Source of the DNA: Andrena cerasifolii
Lineage: Eukaryota; Arthropoda; Insecta; Hymenoptera; Andrenidae
Assembly (NCBI RefSeq): GCF_050908995.1
Contig: NC_135121.1
Span: forward strand, 13,826,001 to 13,890,000
Length of the DNA: 64,000 nt
Reading direction: 5' to 3'
The translations under genes and the position numbers were made by a program. Each line of letters opens with the position of its first letter. Positions within the stretch are counted from its first letter, which is position 1. The notes beneath the pieces are model-generated. The model had not been told where the DNA came from and did not search any database. It saw only the letters and a list, made by a program, of their open reading frames with translations. Below, one piece after another: positions 36,804-48,374 of this stretch.

Positions 36804-37072
36804 GAAGGGCGGATCCAGAGGGGGACGATAGGGGCGATCGCCCCCCCCCCCCCCCCCAAGAGTAATAAAATAGAAAAATATTATGACATTGTGTATTATT
36901 TTGTATAAATAATTAATTTGAATTTAATTATTTAGGCTATAGTATCGCATAGATATATTAAAATATAAGTTACAAGCAAATTTTAAATCTTGTAAAAAAG
37001 GGTTCGAAAATGTACTTATGTGCTTTTACATATTTCGCCCCCTCCAAAAAAAGGCTCCTGAATCCGCCTCTG
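36804..37072. mobile_element. hAT MITE (GGGCGGATCCAG family), copy 2
   Basis: A 269-bp element very similar along its length to the one at 27112-27372, with a 5' C-run expanded to about 17. It is flanked by a perfect 8-bp duplication TTTACAGA (36796-36803 and 37073-37080). It lies just 3' of the candidate SDR 5' exon. Confidence 0.85.
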
Positions 37073-37140
37073 TTTACAGATTAAGAGCGCACGATTAGCA
37101 GAAAGTGATTGCTTCCAATACGAAATTCGTACTTTCTTAC

Positions 37141-37294
37141 CGATGCAACAGAGAGACATCGTTGATGGCAAACAATTGTACCCCTTGTTCCACAAATAGG
37201 CAGCGCCGATTGAAATTGTCGCATCGACTGCACATATTACAGGATGCCTCTTCACGCACTTCGCTAAACCGTAGTTGACAAGCAATTTCGCCAT
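37141..37294 (-). CDS. Candidate 5' coding exon, possibly of the SDR gene
   Basis: An ATG at 37292-37294 opens 51 codons plus one base, ending in a good donor (TCG then GTAAGA, 37135-37140). The phase-1 end matches the phase-1 start of the SDR exon at 35294, so a spliced product would be open from here to 33312 (412 residues). The peptide contains a hydrophobic stretch suited to an N-terminal membrane anchor, as many SDR9C-type enzymes have. The same frame is open upstream to about 37400 without a stop, so the exon could start earlier or belong to another gene. Two transposons (35814-36368, 36804-37072) would lie in the 1.85-kb intron. I do not recognise the peptide; a match of phases alone has a one in three chance. 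Confidence 0.33.
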
Positions 37295-38775
37295 CTCCAC
37301 CGTCGAATTTGCTGGCCACGAACTTGATGGTAAGTCAGCCCAATGGTAATACAGGTCTTCGAACTCGTTAATGGATGGTAAATACCGCGCACACTGTAGC
37401 GTCTAATAATGCAGCGAACGGCATAGGCGAAGCCTATTTTCCAGTATTTAATACGCCTTCCACACGAGATGATCCAGGAGTAGAGTTACGTACTGTATCA
37501 TATCTGTTATTGTTTATTCTAGAGAGGAGTTATGTTTACCACTGCAAACGGAGTGCACTGCGAGAACGATGTCTATAGGTCTACAAGATGTTACCGTTAA
37601 GTCACTGGGCCACTGAGGCATGAACAAGTATCCGAATGGAAACAGGCACATGAGAGGAAACGATGAGATCCTCGTCCCGCTCGCGAATGGCTGCTATGGA
37701 ACGTGGAAAGAAATAAAATCGAATCTCCCCACCCTATCGCCGGTGGTCGTGGCGTTCCTTTTTCAAAATTCAAGGGGGAAGGTGCTCGAGAGCGGTCTGC
37801 ATCCTTCAAAATAACGAATATCATTTGAAAATAAAAAGATACCCTGAATTCATTGTATTATACTCGTGCCGTTCTTTGTATTTAATAGGAGCGTACCCTT
37901 TGATAAGACTGGTACAGGGAAAGGGCTGGGTGAAGGAAAAGCTCGTCAATTATTGGTACTGTTGTAACGTGTATATTTAATATAAACAGTCGAAATCTTC
38001 TATTCTGTTTCTTTCGAACTTATCTGGTCGAGTGTCTAAAGGTGCTCGAGGGCAGTGCTTTGATCAGTTAAGAGAATTTAATATTTCATGAGCAGATATC
38101 TCTCGGATCAGTCGCTGGACTCTCATTTGAATTGCAACCGCGGTCACGTATTGCCTGAATAAATCTGGTATCGTGAAGTCTCGGAATTGTTTCTAATCCG
38201 AGACTGTTACTACGTTTCCTCCGGCATAGAAATATCGGTCACGCCAGCAACGCTTTAGAATGGAGAATGCTAGAATTGATGGGAGAAGAAGATCGTTGAA
38301 AGAAGTTAACTGTGAAATGGCATTATCAGATTTCTATTTCAAATAAATTATAATCCTACTTTAAAAACACACATAATAACAAACTCTTTCTCGATTACGG
38401 TAAGTTCACGGTGACTGGAATCGGCGGCACTTATTTGTTCGTTTGCCTTCGGTACGTGATAATATAAAAAGAAACTGACGCAAAATTTCTTGTAAACTTG
38501 TAAGTCTTTACAGAGTGAAATATACAACTTAGGTATACGGCATACTTTATACATAAAAATTAACAAATATTAAGGCTAACAATACACTGTGCCCTAAGAT
38601 AATTATTCATTCATGGTGAAATTATACTTCAATCGATACAATATTCCTGTCTGACTGCGATCGGTAATTGCTTTGCTATCTTACAAATGTTATTACCTCC
38701 ACGCGTTACGCACTTCGGTCACGATACACTCCCACGTTTCTTCTTTCAAACGTTGCTTTGAAAGTTGAGAGTACG

Positions 38776-40118
38776 TTAAATACCGGCAGGCTTATCGTCG
38801 ACTATAATATGAGGATTCGCGTGAAGATCGTAACTCGGATCTCCATCGGTGGCCATCCTGCCGAGCCAGGAGAATAAAATCACGATTCCAATGAAGGCTA
38901 ATAAGCCCATGATACCTATTACTGCGTATCTTTTGTACATCGGCCCGGGTGTGTTTCTACGCCGCGCTGGGGGGCTCGCTATCAGCTTCCACCACCTTAA
39001 GAACCACTCTATGGCGGACTTCCTTTTATATTTATTTTCGTCGTGATCGAACGAAATCTCTTTCGGATCGTCGTAAGCTTCGCAAACTTTCCTGGACGTA
39101 GGATTAGACAATCCCAGAGAGGAATCCATATTTACAATGGAATACGTCGGACCGCCCTTTTGATTGTTTAAATGCACATTATTTATACTAGTATGTACCG
39201 AATTGACAGTACTGGCAGAACGCGATGTAGCTACGGTAGGTGACGACGAAGTAGTCATTGTATAACTCTGATACGATGTGGTTTCAACTCTCAACGATGG
39301 ACGTTCTTGTTCCGGCTTCTGTTCCCTGTCTTCGCTGAGCTGCGAAGCAAGAAACATATGACGCATACATGTCGCTTAGACATATGTTACAATATACGAT
39401 CGTCTGAAATACGTACCAAGGGTAAACCAAGCCCTGCGCGTGCCCAGTTGACTCCAGCCAACTTCTCCCTCAACACGTCCGCCACGGGGGACACCAGCTT
39501 CGAGTCAGGAAAAATACATTCCTTGCAAGCTGGACAGGTGTACCCCGCCGGTGCCGTTGTCGCCGGCAGTTCTCTGGCATACTTATCCAAACACGCCCAG
39601 TGAAACATGTGGTAACATGTTAATCGAACGCAATCACCTTCGCTTAGGTTTACTGAACATAGCGTACAAACGGGATTGTAGTCGTGATCGTGGAGCCATA
39701 GAATATACGACTGGACGATGCACTGGAGAAATACAGAAGTTTACAGATACTAAGAGGACGCCAAGGATGCTAATAACTAAGAGAATGCTACGAGTTTTCA
39801 ACAACGAACAAACTAGTAACACCCCGTACATATATCACGCGAATAGAAAAGAAGCGATAGAATATCTTTTGATAGAACCCATGCGCAACTTCATTTACGA
39901 CAAGGAAACATTTAAAACAATTGTAGCATTTGTCCAAAGTGATTACATCATCGAAACAGGCTCTCTAGAAATCGAACTAAAACGCATCTCCCATTGCTGA
40001 GAATGAGGTGAAGTACCTTGGGATGATTCGTGACCATACAATGTTCGCAAACATTGACACGATGTTCAAAACAGAACAGATTCGTGACCCTTCGTTTCGG
40101 ACACTTGCACAGCCCCAT
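38776..40118 (-). CDS. ZFPL1: Zinc finger protein-like 1, Golgi membrane protein (323 aa, 3 exons)
   Basis: Exons on the minus strand: 40017-40118 (starting MGLCKCPKR), 39417-39722 and 38776-39339; all junctions are phase 0 and total 323 residues, close to the human protein (310). The N-terminus has the Cys-rich B-box-like finger (CKCPK, CFEHRVNVCEHC), followed by a RING-like finger (CTLCSVNL, CYHMFHWACLDKYA, TCPAC) and the family signature NWARAGLGLPL at the end of exon 2. A Ser/Thr-rich linker follows, then one transmembrane helix at about residues 275-296 and a short tail. Known for the family: a cis-Golgi integral membrane protein that binds GM130 and helps maintain Golgi structure. The second intron is only 77 bp. 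The gene is head to head with FANCE, with 973 bp between the start codons. Confidence 0.93.
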
Positions 40119-41091
40119 GTTCCAGCGATCTTCCTAGATTATAGCATTAAATAACGCGGACCGACGCGGTAACGGACTGGTTAAAAAACAACGCCCTTAA
40201 AAACGATTCCTTTCACATGACATGTCGCGGCCTCATGACAATTTAACGTGCAACGAATGACACGGCCTCCATGTTTTATCGGCCACGTCGTCTGATACAT
40301 TTCGCGGGGATATAGTGGAAAGGGCCAATAAGGTTCCTTCTTTCGCGGAGTTCAGCAAATCAACATCTCGCGTTGGAAGTTTCAAGGGAAGATTTTTCCA
40401 TTGTATAGTCTACTCGAATGCATTGTCGGGGAAAATAATATTGTAGGGTGTTTATTTCATTTGGAAATTCTTTTTAAAGCTGCCGTCTCATTTTTGTTAT
40501 GGTCCGAATCGATCGAAGCGCCCCCCAGTAAACAAACGGGCTCTAATGAAACTATTGCGGTCGATAAAAAGAACTCTTAGTTCAGTCCAAAAGGATTTCC
40601 CACAACGCTGCTCAGATGCTGCGTTTAATACTTTGGGCGAATTCCACTTACGCCCAAATCGCCCGTGAATTTCATTAGGGTAGGTTTCCTTATACGCGAC
40701 TGCACGCATTGTCAAGAATTTCAAAGTCGATTTTCTCGAAAATGAAGCGCAATATCAAAAAATTTTATTCCTTTTTCTCGACTTATTTACTTGTTATAAG
40801 TCGAAAAGAAAGAGTAACTTTTTTTCATGTCCTGCTTTATTTTTGAGAAAATCGACTTTGAAATTCTTGACGATGCGTTCAGTCGCGCACAGGAAAACCT
40901 AGCTTAATGAAAATCACGGGCGATTTGGACGTAAGTGGAATTCGCCCATAATTTCACTCTCTAAGGATGTAAAGTATTTTGTAAATCATAATAACAAAAT
41001 AAACCACATAATAATTTCATTGGTGCATATATGTCCATGTAATTAAACACATTCTTCCTATTCAAGGAAACATTAAATTCTTACCAAAAAC
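40119..41091. promoter_or_regulatory. Shared divergent promoter region of ZFPL1 and FANCE
   Basis: This 973-bp stretch separates two head-to-head start codons, so both promoters must be within it or overlap. The foldback at 40635-40947 sits in its middle. No TATA box is claimed. Confidence 0.55.
40635..40947. mobile_element. Foldback MITE in the ZFPL1/FANCE divergent promoter region
   Basis: Inverted arms of about 130 bp start GGGCGAATTCCACTTACG at both ends and continue through AAATCGCCCGTGA and TTCAAAGTCGATTTTCTCG; the loop is about 60 bp. It occupies a third of the 973-bp region between the two start codons (40118 and 41092). Confidence 0.8.
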
Positions 41092-42331
41092 ATGAACCAG
41101 GAAAATATTTTAGAAAGCTATGTATTATCTCAGTATACTCTGGAAAGGTTAAACATAATTAAGGAAAAATTGAAAAAAGATGCGATTGAAACTGATCCTC
41201 TATGGAAACTCATTACAGGACAGGTTTGTATTATCGGTGGAAACCCGACATAAGGTCGTTAACATGTAACAATGTACTATTTAGAAGGAAGAAGAAACAT
41301 GCGTAGATCAAGGGGAAACTACAGACGAGGACGAAGAAAATGAAGAGAATGATGAGGCATCTGCAATGCCTGATTATATCGAGAGTTCATCTACTCAGTT
41401 TTATTTTACGCAACGCAATAAGAATTTCGATGGAGGAGTTAAGCAGGCATCTATACAAAAGTTTGATATCGTAGAATCGCTGTTCGAAGAACTGGAGAGT
41501 TCCAATGGAAAATTAGATTTAAATCAATTAGAAAATTTATTGGATGAAGAATTAGTGGAAGTAGCGTGCGAATTAGAGAAGAAATTAAGCATAACGGGTA
41601 TCTATAATCTTTGCTGTTCCATGAATTGTATGACATTAGAACAACGAATGAAATATGCAATGAGTTTTCATACTTACTTGTTACTACCGAAGGTAATATT
41701 CAGATTAGTAATTTAGCTCTGAATTTGTAGAGTAATGGAGATTAGTAGTAAAATATTACTAAAATGTGGTTATTTGTATACTCTTGTAGATAATCGCTTT
41801 AGAAGAGCCATCAAGACTGTTACTCTCTGTTATCACAGAATGCGTACAAAAATTTCCAGATGATATCCAAAAATTAATTTTTATCCCACTCTTAAATATG
41901 GATTTAAAAGATACATCGATCGTCACTGCTATAGCAAATGCTTTTGATCCTCAAAGGAATATTATCCTTCTCACGTAGGCACACGTTTCTCTGACATTTT
42001 AATATATTATACAAGATTGGTAATTAATTTTTATCATCTTTACAGGGAGTACCTATCGCATGTAAAAGAACTTAAATCCTGGCACCTTCCCATTCTATAC
42101 AATTTAATATCTGTTAAAACAGACAGAGCTACAAGTGACAAGCTCGTACAACTTTTATCAAAAAAAGCACTTGATTTTGCCGAAGACAAGAACTTTGGAA
42201 AACTTGCGTTATTGTTCATAAAAGTACATGGAAATTTTTCAGAGCAACAAAAACATTCATTATGGGAAATTACCAATATAAATCAGACATTGTTCAAAAA
42301 ACCTATGCAAAACATTTTAAAAACTCTATAA
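41092..42331 (+). CDS. FANCE: Fanconi anaemia group E protein homologue (336 aa, 4 exons)
   Basis: Exons 41092-41223, 41285-41692, 41790-41974 and 42046-42331 join in phase (0, 0, 2) to 336 residues, starting MNQENILESY. The N-terminal third is charged, with an acidic run (DEDEENEEND). The rest is all-helical and reads like the FANCE C-terminal domain of short HEAT-type repeats: an ELLR-like SLFEELESS segment, a middle with ALEEPSRLLLSVI, and the ending SLWEITNINQTLFKKPMQNILKTL-type helix pair that matches the end of vertebrate FANCE (NTTFL-K-SL motif). Known role: FANCE bridges the FA core complex and FANCD2, supporting ubiquitination of FANCD2/FANCI in interstrand-crosslink repair. It is shorter than the vertebrate protein because the N-terminal region is reduced. 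Identity rests on remembered similarity of the C-terminal half. C1orf43 starts 194 bp after its stop. Confidence 0.75.
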
Positions 42332-42525
42332 TTTGTATGTAATTTATTATAAATTCCATATTTACTTTACGATACCACTGGAGTATTAATTCTTTACAGC
42401 GACGAATGACTAAACTATTCGTGAAATACCAATTCAAAATATCGCGCGCGCGCGAACGCGCGCATCTGACAGATTCGTGAAGTTGGTTAGATGTATCTAA
42501 CTTTATCTAACGTAAACGCGTAAAT
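42332..42525 (+). promoter_or_regulatory. Compact FANCE-C1orf43 intergenic region with CpG palindrome
   Basis: Only 194 bp separate the FANCE stop from the C1orf43 start. It must hold the FANCE 3' end and the C1orf43 promoter. A GC-only alternating stretch (CGCGCGCGCGAACGCGCGCG-like) lies at about 42443-42463 and TATCTAA motifs follow. Confidence 0.45.
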
Positions 42526-43985
42526 ATGACGGAAGAACTTTCTGGTGTAACAATAGTAGTATTTATTGCAGCTGGAGCATTAACAATATTATTATTATTT
42601 ATTTTCGCGAAACGTCAAATTATGAGATTCGCATTACGATCACGTCGTGGTCCTCATATTCCTATTGGACATGATACCAGGAAGGTATGACCGACTATGA
42701 AGGTTATATTATACAGAAAGTTATCGTGAAAGAGAACATCTTTCAAAGAAAGTTAATAACGCTACAAGAACTTATACACATCAATTCACTGTTGCGTGCT
42801 TTTAATTATTTAGTCACTCAAGAAAGAGATCGAAAGGCGAATAGAGGTAATACCGAGAATTCAGTACGAAGCACAACTTATCAGCGATCCGCGATTGATC
42901 ATGACATCGCGGGGACAAGTTCCACCACATTATTATAGACTGAAAGCAGTAGATGATATTAAAACTTTAGGTCTGACAGCATCTGTAAATTTAATACGAC
43001 GTACAAAAAATTTCAAGTGCAAGTCAATCTTGAATGCGTTATTCTTGTAGAGGCTGAAATTACTAAATACGATAATTGCCTAAAGAGACATCCGTCTGAA
43101 AATTTGCGGGCATATCTGCTCGCGACATTGGCTATTCCATTAAATGGAAGTGGACAAAGATTGATACATCAATTTTGCGATTTGTATGAACACGCACGAC
43201 ACGATCCAACTGAATTTGGAGACGAGGAGTATCAAGTCTATACAAGGTTGTTTCTTAAATTAATGGACGCGTAAGTATAATTCTCCTAAATTGTAAAGAA
43301 ATTGAAAGATTTGAATTTTATAATAGTTAGGGTAAAGGTACCAGTAGTTGACCATGTATTAGTATTAATATTTCACTTGAAAAATATTAATATTTCCACT
43401 TGAAAAATATTAAATATTAATATTTCCACTTGAAAAATACTAAATATTAATATTTAATATTAATATTTCTACTTTAAAAATAGTAATATTTCTACTTTAA
43501 AAATATTAATATTTCCACTTGAAAAATATTAATATTAATTTCTACTTTAAAAGTATTGGGGTAAAGGTACCAGTAGTTGACCACGTATCAGTAGTTGACA
43601 ACTTTTCAGAAAAACGTGAAAAATAAGGTTTTTAGAAGTGCAACTCTGTTTTCAACAGCGCACCGCGGCTCCTAATACCCACAGTTCGTCACTTTGAAAA
43701 ACCTTATTTTTCACGTCTTTCTGAAAAGTTGTCAACTTCTGACACCTATATAAGTAATGAGAACTTGATTGTTGTAATTGTTTTCTTTTTAGAGCTCGTT
43801 TACTAAAATCATATCCGAGTAGTAGAAAATCTAGCCCAAGTCGTACCCCTATAAAAAAGAACGTTGAAACAAAACGAAATATATTAGAGCCCAGGATGAA
43901 ATTGCCGGAAGACCAAATATTAACCGGAGCAAGGCCCAACACATTGACTGTTATGACTCTGGATAATAGCGAAACATCTGTTTAG
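42526..43985 (+). CDS. C1orf43 / NICE-3 family membrane protein (242 aa, 4 exons)
   Basis: Exons 42526-42684, 42814-42970, 43051-43270 and 43793-43985 join in phase to 242 residues (human C1orf43 is 253). A transmembrane helix spans about residues 8-28 and is followed by the highly conserved FAKRQIMRFALRSRRGPH motif, nearly identical to the vertebrate FVKRQIMRFA-KSRRGPHVP. Further conserved blocks are YEAQLI, the YYRLKAVDDI segment and FGDEEYQVY. Family function is poorly defined: a single-pass membrane protein of endomembranes/mitochondria, implicated in phagocytosis in human screens. Intron 3 (43271-43792) is enlarged by an AT-rich tandem repeat and a hairpin; the other introns are 80-130 bp. 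A CpG palindrome lies upstream at about 42443-42463. It is convergent with FOCAD. Confidence 0.9.
43330..43745. repeat. AT-rich tandem repeat and hairpin in C1orf43 intron 3
   Basis: GTAAAGGTACCAGTAGTTGAC occurs at about 43331 and 43561, flanking tandem variants of AATATTAATATTTCCACTTG. A hairpin follows with arms 43594-43633 and 43697-43735 (GTTGACAACTTTTCAG inward). It looks like a MITE remnant expanded by internal duplication. Confidence 0.65.
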
Positions 43986-44190
43986 CATTATGAGCATCGC
44001 CACATACGCCACATGTGACGAGATATCTGTTTCTAACTGCCAGCCATTGAATCCTCTGGGATTGCACGTAAGTGAATTATATTTTTACGCTTTCCCATTC
44101 CAATTAATGTGTTGCACTGATGCAACTTTGTTTTTCGCTTAATAATCAAAGTTGCAAACACCGTTTCCTGCCGATACACACGATTTACGG

Positions 44191-47100
44191 TCATACATCG
44201 ATTTCAGTCTTGATTGATAAATATTTCGTCCATACATCCTTATAGTATGGATTATGTTTCAGATAAATTAATGACCTATGAAACACGAATTTATACACAT
44301 TAGAAATGGTACTCGTTCTCATGTAGTTTAACCATTCCATCACCTGAAAGGTGTAAAATATAAAAAAAATTTCAATTTTCTAGGGAAATCGATACAATTC
44401 TTTTCACCTTTTAGAATATTATTCGATCGGCGCTTGTATAACGTACGAATAAAAACAAGTGTAAATACCTGTGGTATTGCGTGCTTCCAATCCTGTCTAA
44501 CAGAAAGAACTGCGAGAGCTAGAGGAAATAATTGTACCCTTACGTTGTGCGATGTGGTTAATAAATCTTCTTTCATCAACATACAATCTGTACCAGACAA
44601 ACTGATGACGGAAATGAGTAAAATGTTACAATAGAATTGTGCTTTACAGCAGTGTTCTTGCGATGGTTCTACTAAAATTCCTTGAATCTGAGTCATAATT
44701 TCAATAATCCAATTTACAACGGACTTTTCAAATTGTATTGCAGCTTGTAGCTTTTTTATAACTCCAAGAAGATATGTTTGCACGCTTGAACAGATATAAT
44801 GAAATGTATATGTGTTTGTGGAATTTGGAGGCTGAATAATAATATCGTATCGAATAATAATCTTACCTGGGTATAGAAATAGTTTCATCGATAATCTCGT
44901 TCAACCACGATAAGGGAAATTCAGAACGTTCCTTCAGAGCCATTTCGACTCTAATCGCAATGGCATTCATTAGTTTACTCGACGTTATTTCCCACCATAC
45001 TTTGGGGGATGTTATTCTTTCTAAATGCTTTGGTGACAATTCTAAAGCCGCCACAAAGTAGGATCCAAAGTGATTACACGTCAAATCAATTTTGTCTAAA
45101 AGTTTCTCCAGTATGGTGGCAAGCAGTGTAGAATTGCCGTCGTGTACCTGTTGGTTCTGTAACGTCCGGGCGTATGAGGACATAATATGCTGGAACAAGT
45201 TTATCGAATTCTCATCGTCTACGGTAATTGTTTTGATTGCGTATTCTAACGTCGTTTCCAGAAATGGCTTAATGGTATTCGGTTGTAGAGCTTGACACAA
45301 ATCTTCAAGATTCGTGTAGAATACATGATACTCGTCCTGTCTCGCCATTAAATCCGAATCAGTTATGGATTTATACGCTAGCAAATAATTTTCTACGAAC
45401 GTTTTGGCAGACAAGGATATCGCTGAATGATGGGAAGCGATCGAGAGTGTATATTCCTTAGTTTCGGGGGATAGATCGACGGTATCCTTAAGGAAACACC
45501 AATTTATGTTGGGCAACGGCTTTGGATATTTATGAGCGAGTATTCGCAAGCATTCCGTAATGATGCGATGATTATTGGAATCGGACTTGTTGCATCGCCT
45601 CAAATATTCGCCGACAGCTCTTATAACACTTTTCTCAGGCAGATATTTAAAGTTCTGCGGCTCCCCTTGAGGCCAGACGTAAATTCCAGAGGGGAAACCA
45701 TTCAGTTCGTTGGTTACGAACGAAATTAATAGATCCCCCGCAGCCGATAGAGCCATTTTATTGACTTTCTGAAGCATTTGAATCCAACAAGTGCCAGGTA
45801 TATAAGGAAGTACGTCCTCTGGCTTCTTATCTGCATCGATTGGAGTTTTAGCGTATGCCGCCGGTAATACAAGGTTACATCTGAAATCCGCCGGCAAAGC
45901 TTTTAAGGGAATGTTCTCCAAAGAGTAGGAAGCTAGCGCTCTGAGTGCAGCATCGATAATTCTTGAGTTGCTGTGTGTGGTGTATTTCCATAGGTTCGAT
46001 ATGATGTCATCGATCAGTTTATCGTGCTCTTCGACAGACCCAGATGGCGGGTATGCTGTAATGTCGCCAAATAGTTGGCAAAGACTTTCTAAAACAATAA
46101 AGCGCTTTTCCTTCTCCATCTTTGGAGCTAAAATCCTCCAGGTCGAAGAAATATCGATTACAGAGGCTTTACAAAGTGCGGAGATGCTTTTGAGTGCCAG
46201 GGCGCTCGCTGTTCCTCCATTCGTCTCCGTGGAACGATTTAATATCTGCGATAGCAACGGTACCAGGGTTTCTCCGTGTTCACAATGATTCTCGCAAATA
46301 TATTTTATAGCTCTTGCGCAAGTTGCATCCGAATACCAGGAACGATCACTTTTCATCAGACGAATTATGGCGGTTGAAACGAATCTGTAACATCTTGGTT
46401 CTTTTCTCAATGTTTTCAGATACAATTCGATAGCAAAATATTTCAGTTGCTGATCACCGTTTAAGAGCGTATCCAATGTATGGGTAACGATTGGAACGTT
46501 CTCCTTCATAGCAACGAGCTCTGGTAAAACCAGCAGTAAACACTTGGATTCCGTACTGTTCCTAGACTTGGCCAATTTGTGCAACACTAGAGACAGTACG
46601 TGCGATTCAAAACTTTTCCTTTCCTTGGAGATATCGACGAGTATTTTACAACTCAATTCGGTCACTTGTGGATCGTTTGATTGTAAAAACAGGCCGCACA
46701 ACAATAGTTTACACTTATCTTTTAAGTCGATCGGTACACGCGACATGCTTTTCAACCACAGTAAGATGTCATTCGACTTCCAGGTACTTAGGGAATGCAC
46801 CATCTCCCAGTAAAATTGTATATAGGAGTCGGAATGAGTAACCGCTGCGAAGATTTGGCTCGAGAACACTGTATCATCGTTATCCGCGTACATTGCTTTT
46901 GTAAAGACTTTCTTCGTCAAGTCCGTCGCCATGTCTAAAGCATCGGAACATAATATAGATGGATATGCCATCCACTTTAAAACACATGCCATTAAAGTGT
47001 TCAAAAATATATCGCTGCATAACATTTTCTTTATTATCATCGTGCCTGTAACATAAATTAATGAAAATGCGAAAAGTGGATGGAAGCATCAGCTGCTCTT

Positions 47101-48374
47101 TACATATAAAATACTAACTGTAAGACTTACAGATCTGCAAAGCGCTGTGCATATAAATAGCCGGGCACAGAGTGATCATCTCGGCCATTAATGCCAGCAT
47201 AATATTTCCGATGCGAGTATCGCACTCGTCTATAATAGTCGTTATCGCCAGAAAATTCGATTTTGGATCGGACCCGTTTTTCAGTAGCTGTATAGTCAAA
47301 GACACGATCATTAGCGACAAAGCTGTGCAAAATTCTTTATCCTTTTCCAGCATTGCCTTCTCGGCAAATTCTAAAATTCTGTAGTTGATATTTATACAGG
47401 TGAAAGTTTCGGCCGTACACATCCAGAGCAAGATTTCCGTCTGCAGGCATGTGCTATGTTTTGAATTAATTAAAAGCTGCCAACAAACTGACTGCGCACA
47501 GCAATCCAACGAATCCAAGGAAGGATTGCATAAAATATACAGAAACACAGGACGTAAAATTTCTATGCTGTTTTCTCGGATTCTGAAATACTTGAACTTT
47601 TAATATCATAATATATATATATATGTGTGTACGTACATTCTTTGTATACATGTGTTTCTATACATACTGTGGGTCCCGATGATTTACAAAGGATGTCATT
47701 TCATTTAATACAAATCTCCAACTATGTTTATCTCTATTTAAAATCATTATGAAAGGATGCTGTGGTGCATGAAGAGTAAATGGATATATAGTACTGCTTT
47801 CTCTATTGTACTTCATATCCAACAGTAACAAACGGCCGATAGCTGTTGCAGCAACCACACAATTTCTAGAATGTACAACACATTTACCGTAACGTTCAAA
47901 AGCTTCAGGAGATTCGTAGATTAAGTTCGTATACTTTATGGAAGAGAGGCTGGACGAAAAGGTGGACAAGGCATCGCTAATGTCCCAGAATCCATTCTCG
48001 ACTAGAGCGATCAGAGCCTGACAAGCGGATATGCTAAGCGTGGCATCCGAACTATCTTGCTTTGTCAATAGCAACTTAAATTCAGGTACCTATTAGAAAT
48101 GATGAGATTTGTTAATTTCACCAACAGAAGATTCAAATAATGTTAGTCCTGCACAGATTCAGGGAAAGAAATACTTTTTACTTTTGAGATATGATCCGTG
48201 GCTTGACAGTGTCTCTTTTTCTTGATCGAATCGAAGAGTTTGGATATTGCCTGTAGAAAAATAGAGAGAAGTGTCGCGATAGGAACATACGGGTTGCTTT
48301 ATAAAAGGCGGCCAACTCACATGCGAGATCAACACAGGATTCCTTGATTCTAATTTGTATTCTATTTCGTCCAT
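44191..48374 (-). CDS. FOCAD: Focadhesin homologue, HEAT-repeat protein (1214 aa, 7 exons)
   Basis: Exons on the minus strand: 48321-48374, 48182-48250, 47668-48089, 47131-47582, 44867-47045, 44469-44784 and 44191-44343. All phases agree and give 1214 residues from MDEIEYKLESR to the stop at 44191. The protein is alpha-helical throughout, as expected for focadhesin (DUF3730 family). Segments matching the vertebrate protein include the SQILN-to-ALCKA stretch followed by STWRILAPK, then FPSGIY, YLPEKSVI, and a C-terminal EWL...VWTKYL end. Known role: in vertebrates it is a focal-adhesion protein and growth suppressor that stabilises the SKI complex; the insect role is inferred. It is about 590 residues shorter than human focadhesin (1801); the loss seems concentrated between FPSGIY and YLPEKS. 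Exon 5 alone is 2179 bp. The start is supported by an immediate GTGAGT donor after 18 codons. Confidence 0.85.

Noticed and set aside
39551..40000. A 149-codon plus-strand frame
   Set aside because: It is antisense to ZFPL1 exon 2 and intron 1, whose minus-strand reading is strongly conserved.
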